From Neoarius graeffei (Eukaryota > Chordata > Actinopteri > Siluriformes > Ariidae), in NCBI RefSeq assembly GCF_027579695.1, contig NC_083570.1:5735001-5799000 (forward strand): a stretch of DNA of 64,000 bases. The letters are read 5' to 3'. The notes below the pieces were generated by a model that searched no databases, was not told the DNA's origin, and saw only the letters and a list, made by a program, of their open reading frames with translations. The stretch's first letter is position 1. Every line of letters begins with the position of its first letter. A program made the translations under genes and the position numbers. Positions 1-12,067 of this stretch are shown piece by piece.

Positions 1-1063
1 TGCTGTTGTAGACACTTATTTTTCCAACTCATAATCGCTCATGTACAGCATAGCGCCACCTTCTGACATGGGAAAAACCAAAACATTTTTTCTTCAAAAA
101 TCAATATCTCATCTTCTATTTACTCAATCTTGATCATACTTGATACGCACACTCGTAACAGGTCACCTGACATATCTCCCAAATTTTGTGAACTTTTGCC
201 TCTGGGGGCGCTGTTTTCAGGCAACATTTTATATCTCGGCTTCTGATTGGTCAAACTTGATCAAACTTGACACAACAACTCTTCATAGGTCCCTTGACAT
301 GTATACCAAATTTGGTGAACTTTCACCACTGGGGCCACTCATTGCGCTGTATCAGTTGCGGGAGAGGTGTTTCCAATCATGAGGCACCAGGAGTATGTTG
401 TTTTTGTTGCCTTAAACACACATGACTTGTGGGGAATGGGTAGGCAGTCGGGAGCAAGTGTTGTAGCGTTACATACAGACTAATAGATGTCTAACAGAAG
501 ACAATCCTATGTAGCTATAGCTTGGTGACTGAGGAGGTAAATACATTAATTTGGTTGGGAAGCCATGGCATAAAATTTTCTGTCCATGACAACATCTCAG
601 CGCACCGTGTACTCTGTGTCCGATTCTGTGCTTTGTCGCCATTGCGGGAGTAATGTCTCTTGCCGAAGAAGCTGTGGAAGGTATTTCGCGGGGACGTATG
701 CCCCCGCCCCCCTTGGCCGCTGGCGCGAGGGCCCGTCGAGGCCGCTTGCGGCTTTAATTATTCTTCTTCTTCCGTCTTCTTCTTCTTCTTTATTTTTCTC
801 CGCTGTTGGGCCATTTTCGGGGCGCTTGCCATGGGCGAAAACGCGCGAAATTTGGCACCAGTTCCGAGAATTGCCACCGCTACTCAGAACCAGAAGCCCA
901 AACTTGGCCGGGGCTCAGGGCCTCTATAGCGCCCCCTAAGTCGTTGTGATTTTGGCCTCCCGCATTAAGGTGCCTGGGTGCCATGTAGTTTGTAGTAGTG
1001 GCATGCCATTTGGTGCGCATATGTATCTCACTAAGCCGGACAAAAATGTAATGCCAATGCATT
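1..1063. repeat. Left-edge long unit, 5' part outside the window
   Basis: This begins inside the common part and continues through a complete long tail: the CTTGATC stretch, the GC block near 680-755, a TTCTT-rich pyrimidine tract at 758-800 and the terminal TATAGCGCCCCCTAA at 927-941. It lacks the AGGGCCCGAG hairpin minirepeat, so the GC block runs straight into the pyrimidine tract. Confidence 0.85.
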
Positions 1064-1655
1064 AGCCACGCCCAACAGGAAGTGAGGTAATTTCACTTTT
1101 GTGCGAAATGCATGGCCACGAAGACGGCGCAACTCCTCCTAGACCGTTCATAGGAATGTCACCAAAATTGATACACATCATCTACAGACATGGCTGACAA
1201 AAGTTACTAAATACATTTCACGTAGGTTAAACCGTTCAGAAGTTATATGTCAATCAATTTTCGATTCAAAATTTTACATGCTTAAAAATTCATAACAAAT
1301 CTTCTGATTGCTCAAAACTGCTCATACTTCACACGCAAATCACTCATTGGGCTTCTGACATGTTACCCAATTTCTGTGATATTTCGCCACTGGGTGCGCT
1401 ATTTTTGGGCAAAAATTCCAATCTTTCCTCAAATTTGGTCAAACTTCACGGCCACCCTCTTACTACCTCCCATGTCATGTACACCTCATTTTGGGAATTT
1501 TCGTCCATGGGGGGCGCTGTTTTTGGCCAACGCAATTGCTCCAAAACAGGTTTTTGGTAAATAATTCCATAATGCTTCTCCTTCACACCACTACCTTGTG
1601 ATAGTACGTTGCTGTTGTAGACACTTATTTTTCCAACTCATAATCGCTCATGTGC

Positions 1656-2491
1656 AGCATAGCGCCACCTACTGAAATGGGAGAAACCAAAAAATTTATT
1701 CTTCAAAAATCAATATCTCATCTTCTATTTTCTCAATCTTGATCAAACTTGATACGCACACTCATAACAGGTCACCTGACATATGTGCCAAATTTTGTGA
1801 ACTTTTGCCACTGGGGGCGCTGTTTTCAGGCAACAATTTATATCTCGGCTTCTGATTGGTCAAACTTGATCAAACTTTACAGAACAACTCTTCATAGGTC
1901 CCTTGACATGTATACCAAATTTGGTGAACTTTCACCACTGGGGGCGCTCATTGCGCTGTAGCAGTTGCAGGAGAGGTGTTTACAATCATGAGGCACCAGG
2001 AGTATGTTGTTTTGGTTGCCTTAAACACACATGACTTGTGGGGAATGGGTAGGCAGTCGGGAGCAAGTGTTGTAGCATAGCGCCACCTACTGACATGGGA
2101 GAAACCAAAAAATTTATTCTTCAAAAATCAATATCTCATCTTCTATTTTCTCAATCTTGATCAAACTTGATACGCACACTCTTAACAGGTCACCTGACAT
2201 ATGTGCCAAATTTTGTGAACTTTTGCCACTGGGGGCGCTGTTTTCAGGCAACAATTTATATCTCGGCTTCTGATTGGTCAAACTTGATCAAACTTTACAA
2301 AACAACTCTTCATAGGTCCCTTGACATGTATACCAAATTTGGTGAACTTTCACCACTGGGGGCGCTCATTGCGCTGTAGCAGTTGCAGGAGAGGTGTTTA
2401 CAATCATGAGGCACCAGGAGTATGTTGTTTTGGTTGCCTTAAACACACATGACTTGTGGACCACTGGGGGCGCTCATTGCACTGTAGCAGT
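1656..2491. repeat. Two tandem copies of a 418-bp segment
   Basis: Copy one is 1656-2073 and copy two 2074-2491, with an exact offset of 418. Each runs from AGCATAGCGCCACCTACTG through the CTTGATC stretch to GGAGCAAGTGTTGT. The junction GTTGTAGCATAGCGCC joins the middle of the long tail back to the end of the common part, with AGC shared by both parents. Confidence 0.9.
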
Positions 2492-2568
2492 TGCAGGAGA
2501 GGTGTTTACAATCATGAGGCACCAGGAGTATGTTGTTTTGGTTGCCTTAAACACACATGACTTGTGGG
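2353..2568. repeat. Two tandem copies of a 108-bp segment
   Basis: CCACTGGGGGCGCTCATTGC starts at 2353 and again at 2461. The segment carries the GAGGTGTTTACAATCATGAG stretch. The copies differ at a few bases, such as GCGCTG versus GCACTG. The same duplication occurs at 8712-8927. Confidence 0.88.
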
Positions 2569-2895
2569 GAATGGGTAGGCAGTCGGGAGCAAGTGTTGTA
2601 GCGTTACATACAGACTAATAGATGTCTAACAGAAGACACTCCTAGGTAGCTATAGCTTGGTGACTGATGAGGTAAATACATTAATTTGGTTGGGAAGCCA
2701 TGGCATAAAATGTTCTGTCCATGACAACATCTCAGCGCACCGTGTACTCTGTGTCCAATTCTGTGCTTTGTCACCATTGTGGGAGTAATGTCTCTTGCCA
2801 AAGATGCTGTGGAAGGTATTTCGCGGGGACGCATGCCCCCGCCCCCCCTTGGCCGCTGGCGCGAGGGCCCGTCGAGGCCGCTTGCGGCTTTAATT

Positions 2896-2925
2896 AGGGC
2901 CCGAGCCCTATAGGGCGAAGGCCCT
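2896..2925. repeat. Hairpin minirepeat, palindromic loop form
   Basis: The outer stem AGGGCC/GGCCCT encloses the 12-bp palindrome GCCCTATAGGGC. It is followed by ATTGTTCTTGTAAGAG and ATTATT, and sits right after the GC block. Confidence 0.85.
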
Positions 2926-3260
2926 ATTGTTCTTGTAAGAGTTCACTATTATTATTCTTCCGTCTTCTTCTTCTTCTTCTTCTTCTTTATTTTTCTCCGC
3001 TGTTGGGCCATTTTCGGGGCGCTTGCCATGGGCGAAAACGCACGAAATTTGGCGCCAGTTCCGAGAATTGCCACCGCTACTCAGAACCACAAGCCCAAAC
3101 TTGGCCGGGGCTCAGGGCCTCTATAGCGCCCCCTAAGTCGTTGTGATTTTGGCCTCCCGCATTAAGGTGCCTGGTTGCCATATAGTTTGTAGTAGTGGCA
3201 TGCCATTTGGTATGCATGTGTATCTCACTAAGCCGGACAACAATGTAATGCCAATGCATT

Positions 3261-4337
3261 AGCCACGCCCAACAGGAAGTGAGGTAATTTCACTTTTGTG
3301 CAAAATGCATGGCCACGAAGATGGCGCAACTCCTCCTAGACCGTTCATGGGAATGTCACCAAAATTGATACACATCATCTACAGACATGGCTGACAAAAG
3401 TTACTAAATACGTTTCACGTAGGATACACCGTTCAGAAGTTATACGTCAATCAATTTTCACTTCAAAATTTTACATGCTAAAAAATTCATAACAAATCTT
3501 CTAATTGCTCAACACTGCTCATACTTCACACACTAATCACTCATTGGGCTTCTGACACGTTACCCAATTTCTGTGATATTTCGCCACTGGGGGCGCTATT
3601 TTTGGGCAAAAAATCCAATCTTTCCTCAAATTTGGTCAAACTTCACGGCCACCCTCTTACTACCTCCCATGTCATGTATACCACATTTTGGGAGTTTTCG
3701 TCCATGGGGGGCGCTGTTTTTTGCCGACGCAATTTCTCCAAAACGGGTTTTTGGTAAATAATTCCAAAATGCTTTTCCTTCACACCACTACCTTGTGATA
3801 GTACGTTGCTGTTGTGAACACTTATTTTTCCATCTCATAATCGCTCATGTACAGCATAGCGCCACCTACTGACATGGGAAAAACCAAAAAATTTATTCTT
3901 CAAAAATCTATATCTCATCTTATATTGGCTCAATTGTCATCAAACTTCATACACAAACTCTTCATAGCTCACCTGACATATACGCCAAATTTTGTGCACT
4001 TTCGCCTCTGGGGGTGCTGGTTATGGCAAAAATGATATTGCAGCTTCTGATTTGTCAAACTTGGCAGGCAAACTCTTTACAAGACCCTTATTGGGGCGCT
4101 TGCCATGGTCGACAACGCTCGAAATTTTGCCCCTTTTTCTTGGACTGCCACCGCTACTGAGAACCAGAAGCCCAGATCCAGGCGGGCCTCGGGGCCTCTA
4201 TAGCGCCCCCTAACGTGTTGTGATTTTTGCCTCTCGCTTTAAGGTGCCTGGTTGCCATGTAGTTTGTAGTAGTGGCATGCCCTTTGGTACGCATATGTAT
4301 CTCACTAAGCCGGACACAAATGTAATGCCAATGCATT
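3261..4337. repeat. Short unit (1077 bp)
   Basis: Common part followed by the short tail. The tail reads GACAACGCTCGAAATTTTG, where most short units have GACAACGCACGAAATTTGG. Unit 9558-10634 shares this variant, which links the two. Confidence 0.88.
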
Positions 4338-5927
4338 AGCCACGCCCAACAGGACGTGAGGTAATTTCACTTTTGTGCGAAATGCATGGCCACGAAGACG
4401 GCGCAACTCCTCCTAGACCGTTCATAGGAACATCACCAAAATTGATACACATCATCTACAGACATGGCTGACAAATGTTGCTAAATACCTTTCACGTAGG
4501 GTAAACCGTTCATAAGTTATACGTCAATCAATTTTCACTTCAAAATTTTACATGCTAAAAAATTCATAACAAATCTTCTGATTGCTCAAAACTGCTCATA
4601 CTTCACAGGCAAATCATTCATTGGGCTTCTGACATGTTACCCAATTTCTGTGATATTTTGCCACTGGGGGCGCTATTTTTGGGCAAAAATTCCAATCTTT
4701 CCTCAAATTTGGTCAAACTTCACGGCCACCCTCTTACTACCTCCCATGTCATGTATACCACATTTTGGGAATTTTCGTCCGTGGGGGGCGCTGTTTTTGT
4801 CCGACGCAATTGCTCCAAAACGGGTTTTTGGTAAATAATTCCATAATGCTTTTCCTTCACACCACTACCTTGTGATAGTACGTTGCTGTTGTAGACACTT
4901 ATTTTTCCAACTCATAATCGCTCATGTACAGCATAGCGCCACCTACTGACATGGGAAAATCCAAAACATTTATTCTTCAAAAATCAATATCTCATCTTCT
5001 ATTTACTCAATCTTGATCAAACTTGATCCGCACACTCTTAACAGGTCACCTGACATATGTGCCAAATTTTGTGAACTTTTGCCACTGGGGGCGCTGTTTT
5101 CAGGCAACAATTTATATCTCGGCTTCTGATTGGTCAAACTTGATCAAACTTGACAAAACAACTCTTCATTGGTCCCTTGACATGTATACCAAATTTGGTG
5201 AACTTTCACCACTGGGGGCGCTCATTGCGCTGTAGCAGTTGCAGGAGAGGTGTTTACAACCATGAGGCACCAGGAGTATGTTGTTTTGGTTGCCTTAAAC
5301 ACACATGACTTGTGGGGAATGGGTGGGCAGTCGGGAGCAAGTGTTGTAGCGTTACATACAGACTAATAGATGTCTAACAGAAGACAATCCTATGTAGCTA
5401 TAGCTTGGTGACTGATGAGGTAAATACATTAATTTGGTTGGGAAGCCGTGGCATAAAATGTTCTGTCCATGACAACATCTCAGCGCATCGTGTACTCTGT
5501 GTCCAATTCCGTGCTTTGTCGCCATTGTGGGAGTAATGTCTCTTGCCGAAGAAGCTGTGGAAGGTATTTCGCGGGGACGCATGCCCCCGCCCCCCTTGGC
5601 CGCTGGCGCGAGGGCCCGTCGAGGCCGCTTGCGGCTTTAATTATTCTTCTTCTTTATTTTTCTCCGCTGTTGGGCCATTTTCGGGGCGCTTGCCATGGGC
5701 GAAAACGCGCGAAATTTGGCGCCACTTCCGAGAATTGCCACCGCTACTCAGAACCAAAAGCCCACACTTGGCCGGGGCTCAGGGCCTCTATAGCGCCCCC
5801 TAAGTCGTTGTGATTTTGGCCTCCCGCATTAAGGTGCCTGGTTGCCATATAGTTTGTAGTAGTGGCATGCCATTTGGTATGCATATGTATCTCACTAAGC
5901 CGGACAAAAATGTAATGCCAATGCATT
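4338..5927. repeat. Long unit (1590 bp)
   Basis: A plain long unit with one CTTGATC stretch, the GC block, a short pyrimidine tract at 5641-5660 and no hairpin minirepeat. Confidence 0.88.
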
Positions 5928-7004
5928 AGCCACGCCCAACAGGAAGTGAGGTAATTTCACTTTTGTGTGAAATGCATGGCCACGAAGACGGCGCAACTCC
6001 TCCTAGACCGTTCATAGGAATGTCACCAAAATTGATACACGTCATCTACAGACATGGCTGACAAAAGTTACTAAATAGGTTTCACATTGCATTAACCGTT
6101 CAGAAGTTATACGTCAATCAATTTTCACTTCAAAATTTTACATGCTAAAAAATTCATAACAAATCTTCTAATTGCTCAACACTGCTCATACTTCACACGC
6201 TAATCACGCATTGGGCTTCTGACATGCTACCCAAATTCTGTGATATTTCGCCACTGGGGGCGCTATTTTTGGGCAAAAAATCCAGTCTTTCCTCAAATTT
6301 GGTCAAACTTCACGGCCACCCTCTTACTACCTCCCATGTCATGTATACCACATTTTGGGAATTTTCGTCCATGGGGGGCGCTGTTTTTGGCCGACGCAAT
6401 TTCTCCAAAACGGGTTTTTGGTAAATTATTCCATAATGCTTTTCCTTTACACCACTACCTTGTGATAGTGCGTTGCTGTTGTGGACACTTATTTTTCCAT
6501 CTCATTATCACTCATGTACAGCATAGCGCCACCTACTGACATGGGAAAAACCAAAAAATTTATTCTTCAAAAATCTATATCTCATCTTCTGTTTACTCAA
6601 TTGTCATCAAACTTCATACGCAAACTCTTCATAGCTCACCTGACATGTACCCCAAATTTTGTGCACTTTCGCCCCCGGGGGTGCGGGTTATGGCAGAAAT
6701 GATATTGCAGCTTCTGATTTGTCAAACTTGGCAAGCAAACTCTTTACAAGACCCTTTTTGGGGCCCTTGCCATGGTCGACATCGCACGAAATTTGGCTCC
6801 TTTTTCTTAGACTCCCACCGCTACTGAGACCCAGAAGCCCAGATCCAGGCGGGCCTCAGGGCCTCTATAGCGCCCCCTAACTCATTGTGATTTTGGCCTC
6901 CCGCATTAAGGTGCCTGGTTGCCATGTAGTTTGTAGTAGTGGCATGCCATTTGGTACGCATATGTATCTCACTAAGCCGGACAAAAATGTAATGCCAATG
7001 CATT
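5928..7004. repeat. Short unit (1077 bp)
   Basis: Common part plus short tail, with unit-specific changes such as GCCCCCGGGGGTGCGGG near 6671 in place of GCCCCTGGGGGTGCTGG. Confidence 0.88.
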
Positions 7005-7596
7005 AGCCACGCCCAACAGGAAGTAAGGTAATTTCACTTTTGTGCGAAATGCATGGCCACGAAAACGGCGCAACTCCTCCTAGACCGTTCATAGGAATGT
7101 CACCAAAATTGATACACATCATCTACAGACATGGCTGACAAAAGTTCCTAAATACGTTTCACGTAGAATAAACCGTTCAGAAGTTATACGTCAATCAATT
7201 TTCAATGCAAAATTTTACATGCTTAAAAATTCATAACATATCTTCAAATTGCTCAAAACTGCTCATACTTCACACGCAAATCACCCGTTGGGCATCTGAC
7301 ATGTTACCCAATTTCTGTGATATTTCGCCACTGGGGGCGCTATTTTTGGGCAAAAAATCCAATCTTTCCTCAAATTTGGTCAAACTTCACGGCCACCCTC
7401 CTACTACCTCCCATGTCATGTACACCTCATTTTGGGAATTTTCGTCCATGGGGGGCGCTGTTTTTGGCCAACGCAATTGCTCCAAAACAGGTTTTTGGTA
7501 AATAATTCCATAATGCTTCTCCTTCACACCACTACCTTGTGAGAGTACGTTGCTGTTGTAGACACTTATTTTTCCAACTCATTATCGCTCATGTGC

Positions 7597-8850
7597 AGCA
7601 TAGCGCCACCTACTGACATGGGAGAAACCAAAAAATTTATTCTTCAAAAATCAATATCTCATCTTCTATTTGCTCAATCTTGATCAAACTTGATACGCAC
7701 ACTCTTAACAGGTCACCTGACATATGTGCCAAATTTTGTGAACTTTTGCCACTGGGGGCGCTGTTTTCAGGCAACAATTTATATCTCGGCTTCTGATTGG
7801 TCAAACTTGATCAAACTTTAAAAAACAACTCTTCATAGGTCCCTTGACATGTGTACCAAATTTGGTGAACTTTCACCACTGGGGGCGCTCATTGCGCTGT
7901 AGCAGTTGCAGGAGAGGTGTTTACAATCATGAGGCACCAGGAGTATGTTGTTTTGGTTGCCTTAAACACCCATGACTTGTGGGGAATGGGTAGGCAGTCG
8001 GGAGCAAGTGTTGTAGCATAGCACCACCTACTGACATGGGAGAAACCAAAAAATTTATTCTTCAAAAATCAATATCTCATCTTCTATTTTCTCAATCTTG
8101 ATCAAACTTGATACGCACACTCTTAACAGGTCACCTGACATATGTGCCAAATTTTGTGAACTTTTGCCACTGGGGGCGCTGTTTTCAGGCAACAATTTAT
8201 ATCTCGGCTTCTGATTGGTCAAACTTGATCAAACTTTAAAAAACAACTCTTCATAGGTCCCTTGACATGTGTACCAAATTTGGTGAACTTTCACCACTGG
8301 GGGCGCTCATTGCGCTGTAGCAGTTGCAGGAGAGGTGTTTACAATCATGAGGCACCAGGAGTATGTTGTTTTGGTTGCCTTAAACACACATGACTTGTGG
8401 GGAATGGGTAGGCAGTCGGGAGCAAGTGTTGTAGCATAGCACCACCTACTGACATGGGAGAAACCAAAAAATTTATTCTTCAAAAATCAATATCTCATCT
8501 TCTATTTTCTCAATCTTGATCAAACTTGATACGCACACTCTTAACAGGTCACCTGACATATGTGCCAAATTTTGTGAACTTTTGCCACTGGGGGCGCTGT
8601 TTTCAGGCAACAATTTATATCTCGGCTTCTGATTGGTCAAACTTGATCAAACTTTACAAAACAGCTCTTCATAGGTCCCTTGACATGTACACCAAATTTG
8701 GTGAACTTTCACCACTGGGGGCGCTCATTGCGCTGTAGCAGTTGCAGGAGAGGTGTTTACAATCATGAGGCACCAGGAGTATGTTGTTTTGGTTGCCTTA
8801 AACACACATGACTTGTGGACCACTGGGGGCGCTCATTGCACTGTCGCAGT
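7597..8850. repeat. Three tandem copies of the 418-bp segment
   Basis: Copies start at 7597, 8015 and 8433, with offsets of exactly 418. Copies two and three read AGCACCACC where copy one and the copies at 1656-2491 read AGCGCCACC. The third copy therefore came from a duplication inside this unit. Confidence 0.9.
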
Positions 8851-8927
8851 TGCAGGAGAGGTGTTTACAATCATGAGGCACCAGGAGTATGTTGTTTTGG
8901 TTGCCTTAAACACACATGACTTGTGGG
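8712..8927. repeat. Two tandem copies of the 108-bp segment
   Basis: CCACTGGGGG starts at 8712 and 8820. The segment and breakpoints match 2353-2568, so this duplication predates the separation of the two long units. Confidence 0.88.
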
Positions 8928-9557
8928 GAATGGGTAGGCAGTCGGGAGCAAGTGTTGTAGCGTTACATACAGACTAATAGATGTCTAACAGAAGACAATC
9001 CTATGTAGCTATAGCTTGGTGACTGATGAGGTAAATACATTAATTTGGTTGGGAAGCCATGGCATAAAATGTTCTGTCCATGACAATATCTCAGCGCACC
9101 GTGTACTCTGTGTCCAATTCTGTGCTTTGTCACCATTGTGGGAGTAATGTCTCTTGCCAAAGAAGCTGTGGAAGGTATTTCCCGGGGACGCATGCCCCCG
9201 CCCCCCTTGGCCGCTGGCGCGAGGGCCCGTCGAGGCCGCTTGCGGCTTTAATTATTCTTCCGTCTTCTTCTTCTTCTTCTTCTTTATTTTTCTCCGCTGT
9301 TGGGCCATTTTCGGGGCGCTTGCCATGGGCGAAAACGCACGAAATTTGGCACCAGTTCCGAGAATTGCCACCGCTACTCAGAACCAGAAGCCCAAACTTG
9401 GCCGGGGCTCAGGGCGTCTATAGCGCCCCCTAAGTCGTTGTGATTTTGGCCTCCCGCATTAAGGTGCCTGGTTGCCATATAGTTTGTAGTACTGGCATGC
9501 CATTTGGTACGCATATGTATCTCAATAAGCCGGACAAAAATGTAATGCCAATGCATT

Positions 9558-10634
9558 AGCCACGCCCGACAGGAAGTGAGGTAATTTCACTTCTGTGCGA
9601 TATGCATGGCCACGAAGACGGCGCAACTCCTCCTAGACCGTTCATAGGAATGTCACCAAAATTGATACACATCATCTACAGACATGGCTGACAAAAGTTA
9701 CTAAATACGTTTCACGTAGGATAAACCGTTCAGAAGTTATACGTCAATCAATTTCCACTTCAAAATTTTACATGCTAAAAAATTCATAACAAATCTTCTA
9801 ATTGGTCAAAACTGCTCATACTTCACACGCTAATCACTCCTTGGGCTTCTGACATGTGACCCAATTTCTGTGATATTTCGCCACTGGGGGCGCTATTTTT
9901 GGACAAAAAATCCAATCTTTCCTCAAATTTGGTCAAACTTCACGGCCACCCTCTTACTACCTCCCATGTCACGTATACCACATTTTGGGAATTTTCGTCC
10001 ACGGGGGGCGCTGTTTTTGGCCAACGCATTTTCTCCAAAATGGGTTTTTGGTTAATAATTCCATAATGCTTTTCCTTCACACCACTACCTTGTGAGAGTA
10101 CGTTGCTGTTGTAGACACTTATTTTTCCATCTCATAATCGCTCATGTACAGCATAGCGCCACCTACTGACATGGGAAAAACCAAAAAATTTATTCTTCAA
10201 AAATCTATATCTCATCTTCTATTTACTCGATTGTCATCAAACTACATACGCAAACTCTTCGTAGCTCACCTGACATTTACGCCAAATTTTGTGCACTTTC
10301 GCCCCTGGGTGTGCTGGTTATGGCAGAAATGATATTGCAGCTTCTGATTTGTCAAGCTTGGCAAGCAAACTCTTTACAAGACCCTTATTGGGGCGCTTGC
10401 CATGGTCGACAACGCTCGAAATTTTGCCCCTTTTTCTTGGACTGCCACCGGTACTGAGAACCAGAAGCCCAGATCCAGGCGGGCCTCAGGGCCTCTATAG
10501 CGCCCCCTAACGTGTTGTGATTTTTGCTTCTCGCATTAAGGTGCCTGGTTGCCATGTAGTTTGTAGTAGTGGCATGCCCTTTGGTACGCATATGTATCTC
10601 ACTACGCCGGACAAAAATGTAATGCCAATGCATT
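9558..10634. repeat. Short unit (1077 bp)
   Basis: Common part plus short tail, sharing the CGCTCGAAATTTTGCC variant with 3261-4337. Unit-specific changes include CCCCTGGGTGTGCTGG near 10302. Confidence 0.88.
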
Positions 10635-12067
10635 AGCCACGCCCAACAGGAAGTGAGGTAATTTCACTTTTGTGCGAAATGCATGGCCACGAAGACGGCG
10701 CAACTCCTCCTAGACCGTTCATAGGAACGTCGCCAAAATAGATACACATCATCTACAGACATGGCTGACAAAAGTTGCTAAATACGTTTCACGTAGGGTA
10801 AACCGTTCAGAAGTTATACGTCAATCAATATTCAATGCAGAATTTTACATGCTTAAAAATTCATAACAAATCTTCTAATTGCTCAAAACTGCTCATACGT
10901 CACACGCAAATCACTCATTGGGCTTCTGACATGGTACCCAATTTCTGTGATGTTTCGCCACTGGGGGCGCTATTTTTGGGCAAAAAATCCAATCTTTCCT
11001 CAAATTTGGTCAAACTTCACGGCCACCCTCTTACTACCTCCCATGTCATGTATACCACATTTTGGGAATTTTCGTCCATGGGGGGCGCTGTTTTTGGCCG
11101 ACGCAATTGCTCCAAAATGGGTTTTTGGTAAATAATTCCATAATGCTTTTCCTTCACACCACTACCTTGTGATAGTGCGTTGCTGTTGTAGACACTTATT
11201 TCTCCACCTCATAATCGCTCATGTACAGCATAGCGCCACCTACTGACATGGGAAAAACCAAAAAATTTATTCTTCAAAAATCTACATCTCATCTTCTATT
11301 TACTCAATTGTCATCAAACTTCATACGCAAACTCGTCATAGCTCACCTGACATATACGCCAAATTTTGTGCACTTTCGCCCCTGGGGGTGCTGGTTTTGG
11401 CAAAAATGATATTGCAGCTTCTGATTTGTCAATCTTGGCAAGCAAACTCTTTACAAGACCCTTATTGGGGCGCTTGCCATGGTCGACATCGCACGAAATT
11501 TGGCTCCTTTTTCTTAGACTGCCACCGCTACTGAGAACCGGAAGCCCAGATCCAGGCGGGCCTCAGGGCCTCTATAGCGCCCCCTAACGTTTTGCGATTT
11601 TTGCCTCTCGCATTAAGGTGCCTGCTTGGCATTCTGTCGCCATTGTGGGAGTAATGTCTCTTGCCGCAGAAGCTGTGGAAGGTATTTCGCGGGGACGCAT
11701 GCCCCCGCCCCCCTTGGCCGCTGGCGCGAGGGCCCGTCGAGGCCGCTTGCGGCTTTAATTATTCTTCCGTCTTCATCTTCTTCTTCTTCTTCTTTATTTT
11801 TCTCCGCTGTTGGGCCATTTTCGGGGCACTTGCCATGGGCGAAAACGCACGAAATTTGGCACCAGTTCCGAGAATTGCCACCGCTACTCAGAACCAAAAG
11901 CCCAAACTTGGCCGGGGCTCAGGGCCTCTATAGCGCCCCCTAAGTCGTTGTGATTTTGGTCTCCCGCATTAAGGTGCCTGGTTGCCATGTAGTTTGTAGT
12001 AGTGGCATGCCATTTGGTACGCATATGTATCTCACTAAGCCGGACAAAAATGTAATGCCAATGCATT
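10635..12067. repeat. Hybrid unit (1433 bp): full short tail joined to the second half of a long tail
   Basis: The short tail runs to its end (TATAGCGCCCCCTAACG near 11573) and into the next anchor region. At about 11627-11630 it jumps into the long tail at ATTCTGTCGCCATTGTGGG. From there the GC block, pyrimidine tract and second terminal TATAGCGCCCCCTAA follow. The unit therefore has two tail ends and lacks the first half of the long tail. Confidence 0.85.

Larger units (their letters stand above)
1064..3260. repeat. Long unit of 2197 bp, internally expanded
   Basis: This long unit is enlarged by a 418-bp tandem duplication and a 108-bp tandem duplication, both listed separately. One hairpin minirepeat sits at 2896-2925, directly after the GC block. 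Confidence 0.9.
7005..9557. repeat. Long unit of 2553 bp, the largest in the array
   Basis: This has the layout of unit 1064-3260 but with three copies of the 418-bp segment instead of two, plus the same 108-bp duplication. It lacks the hairpin minirepeat. Confidence 0.9.
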
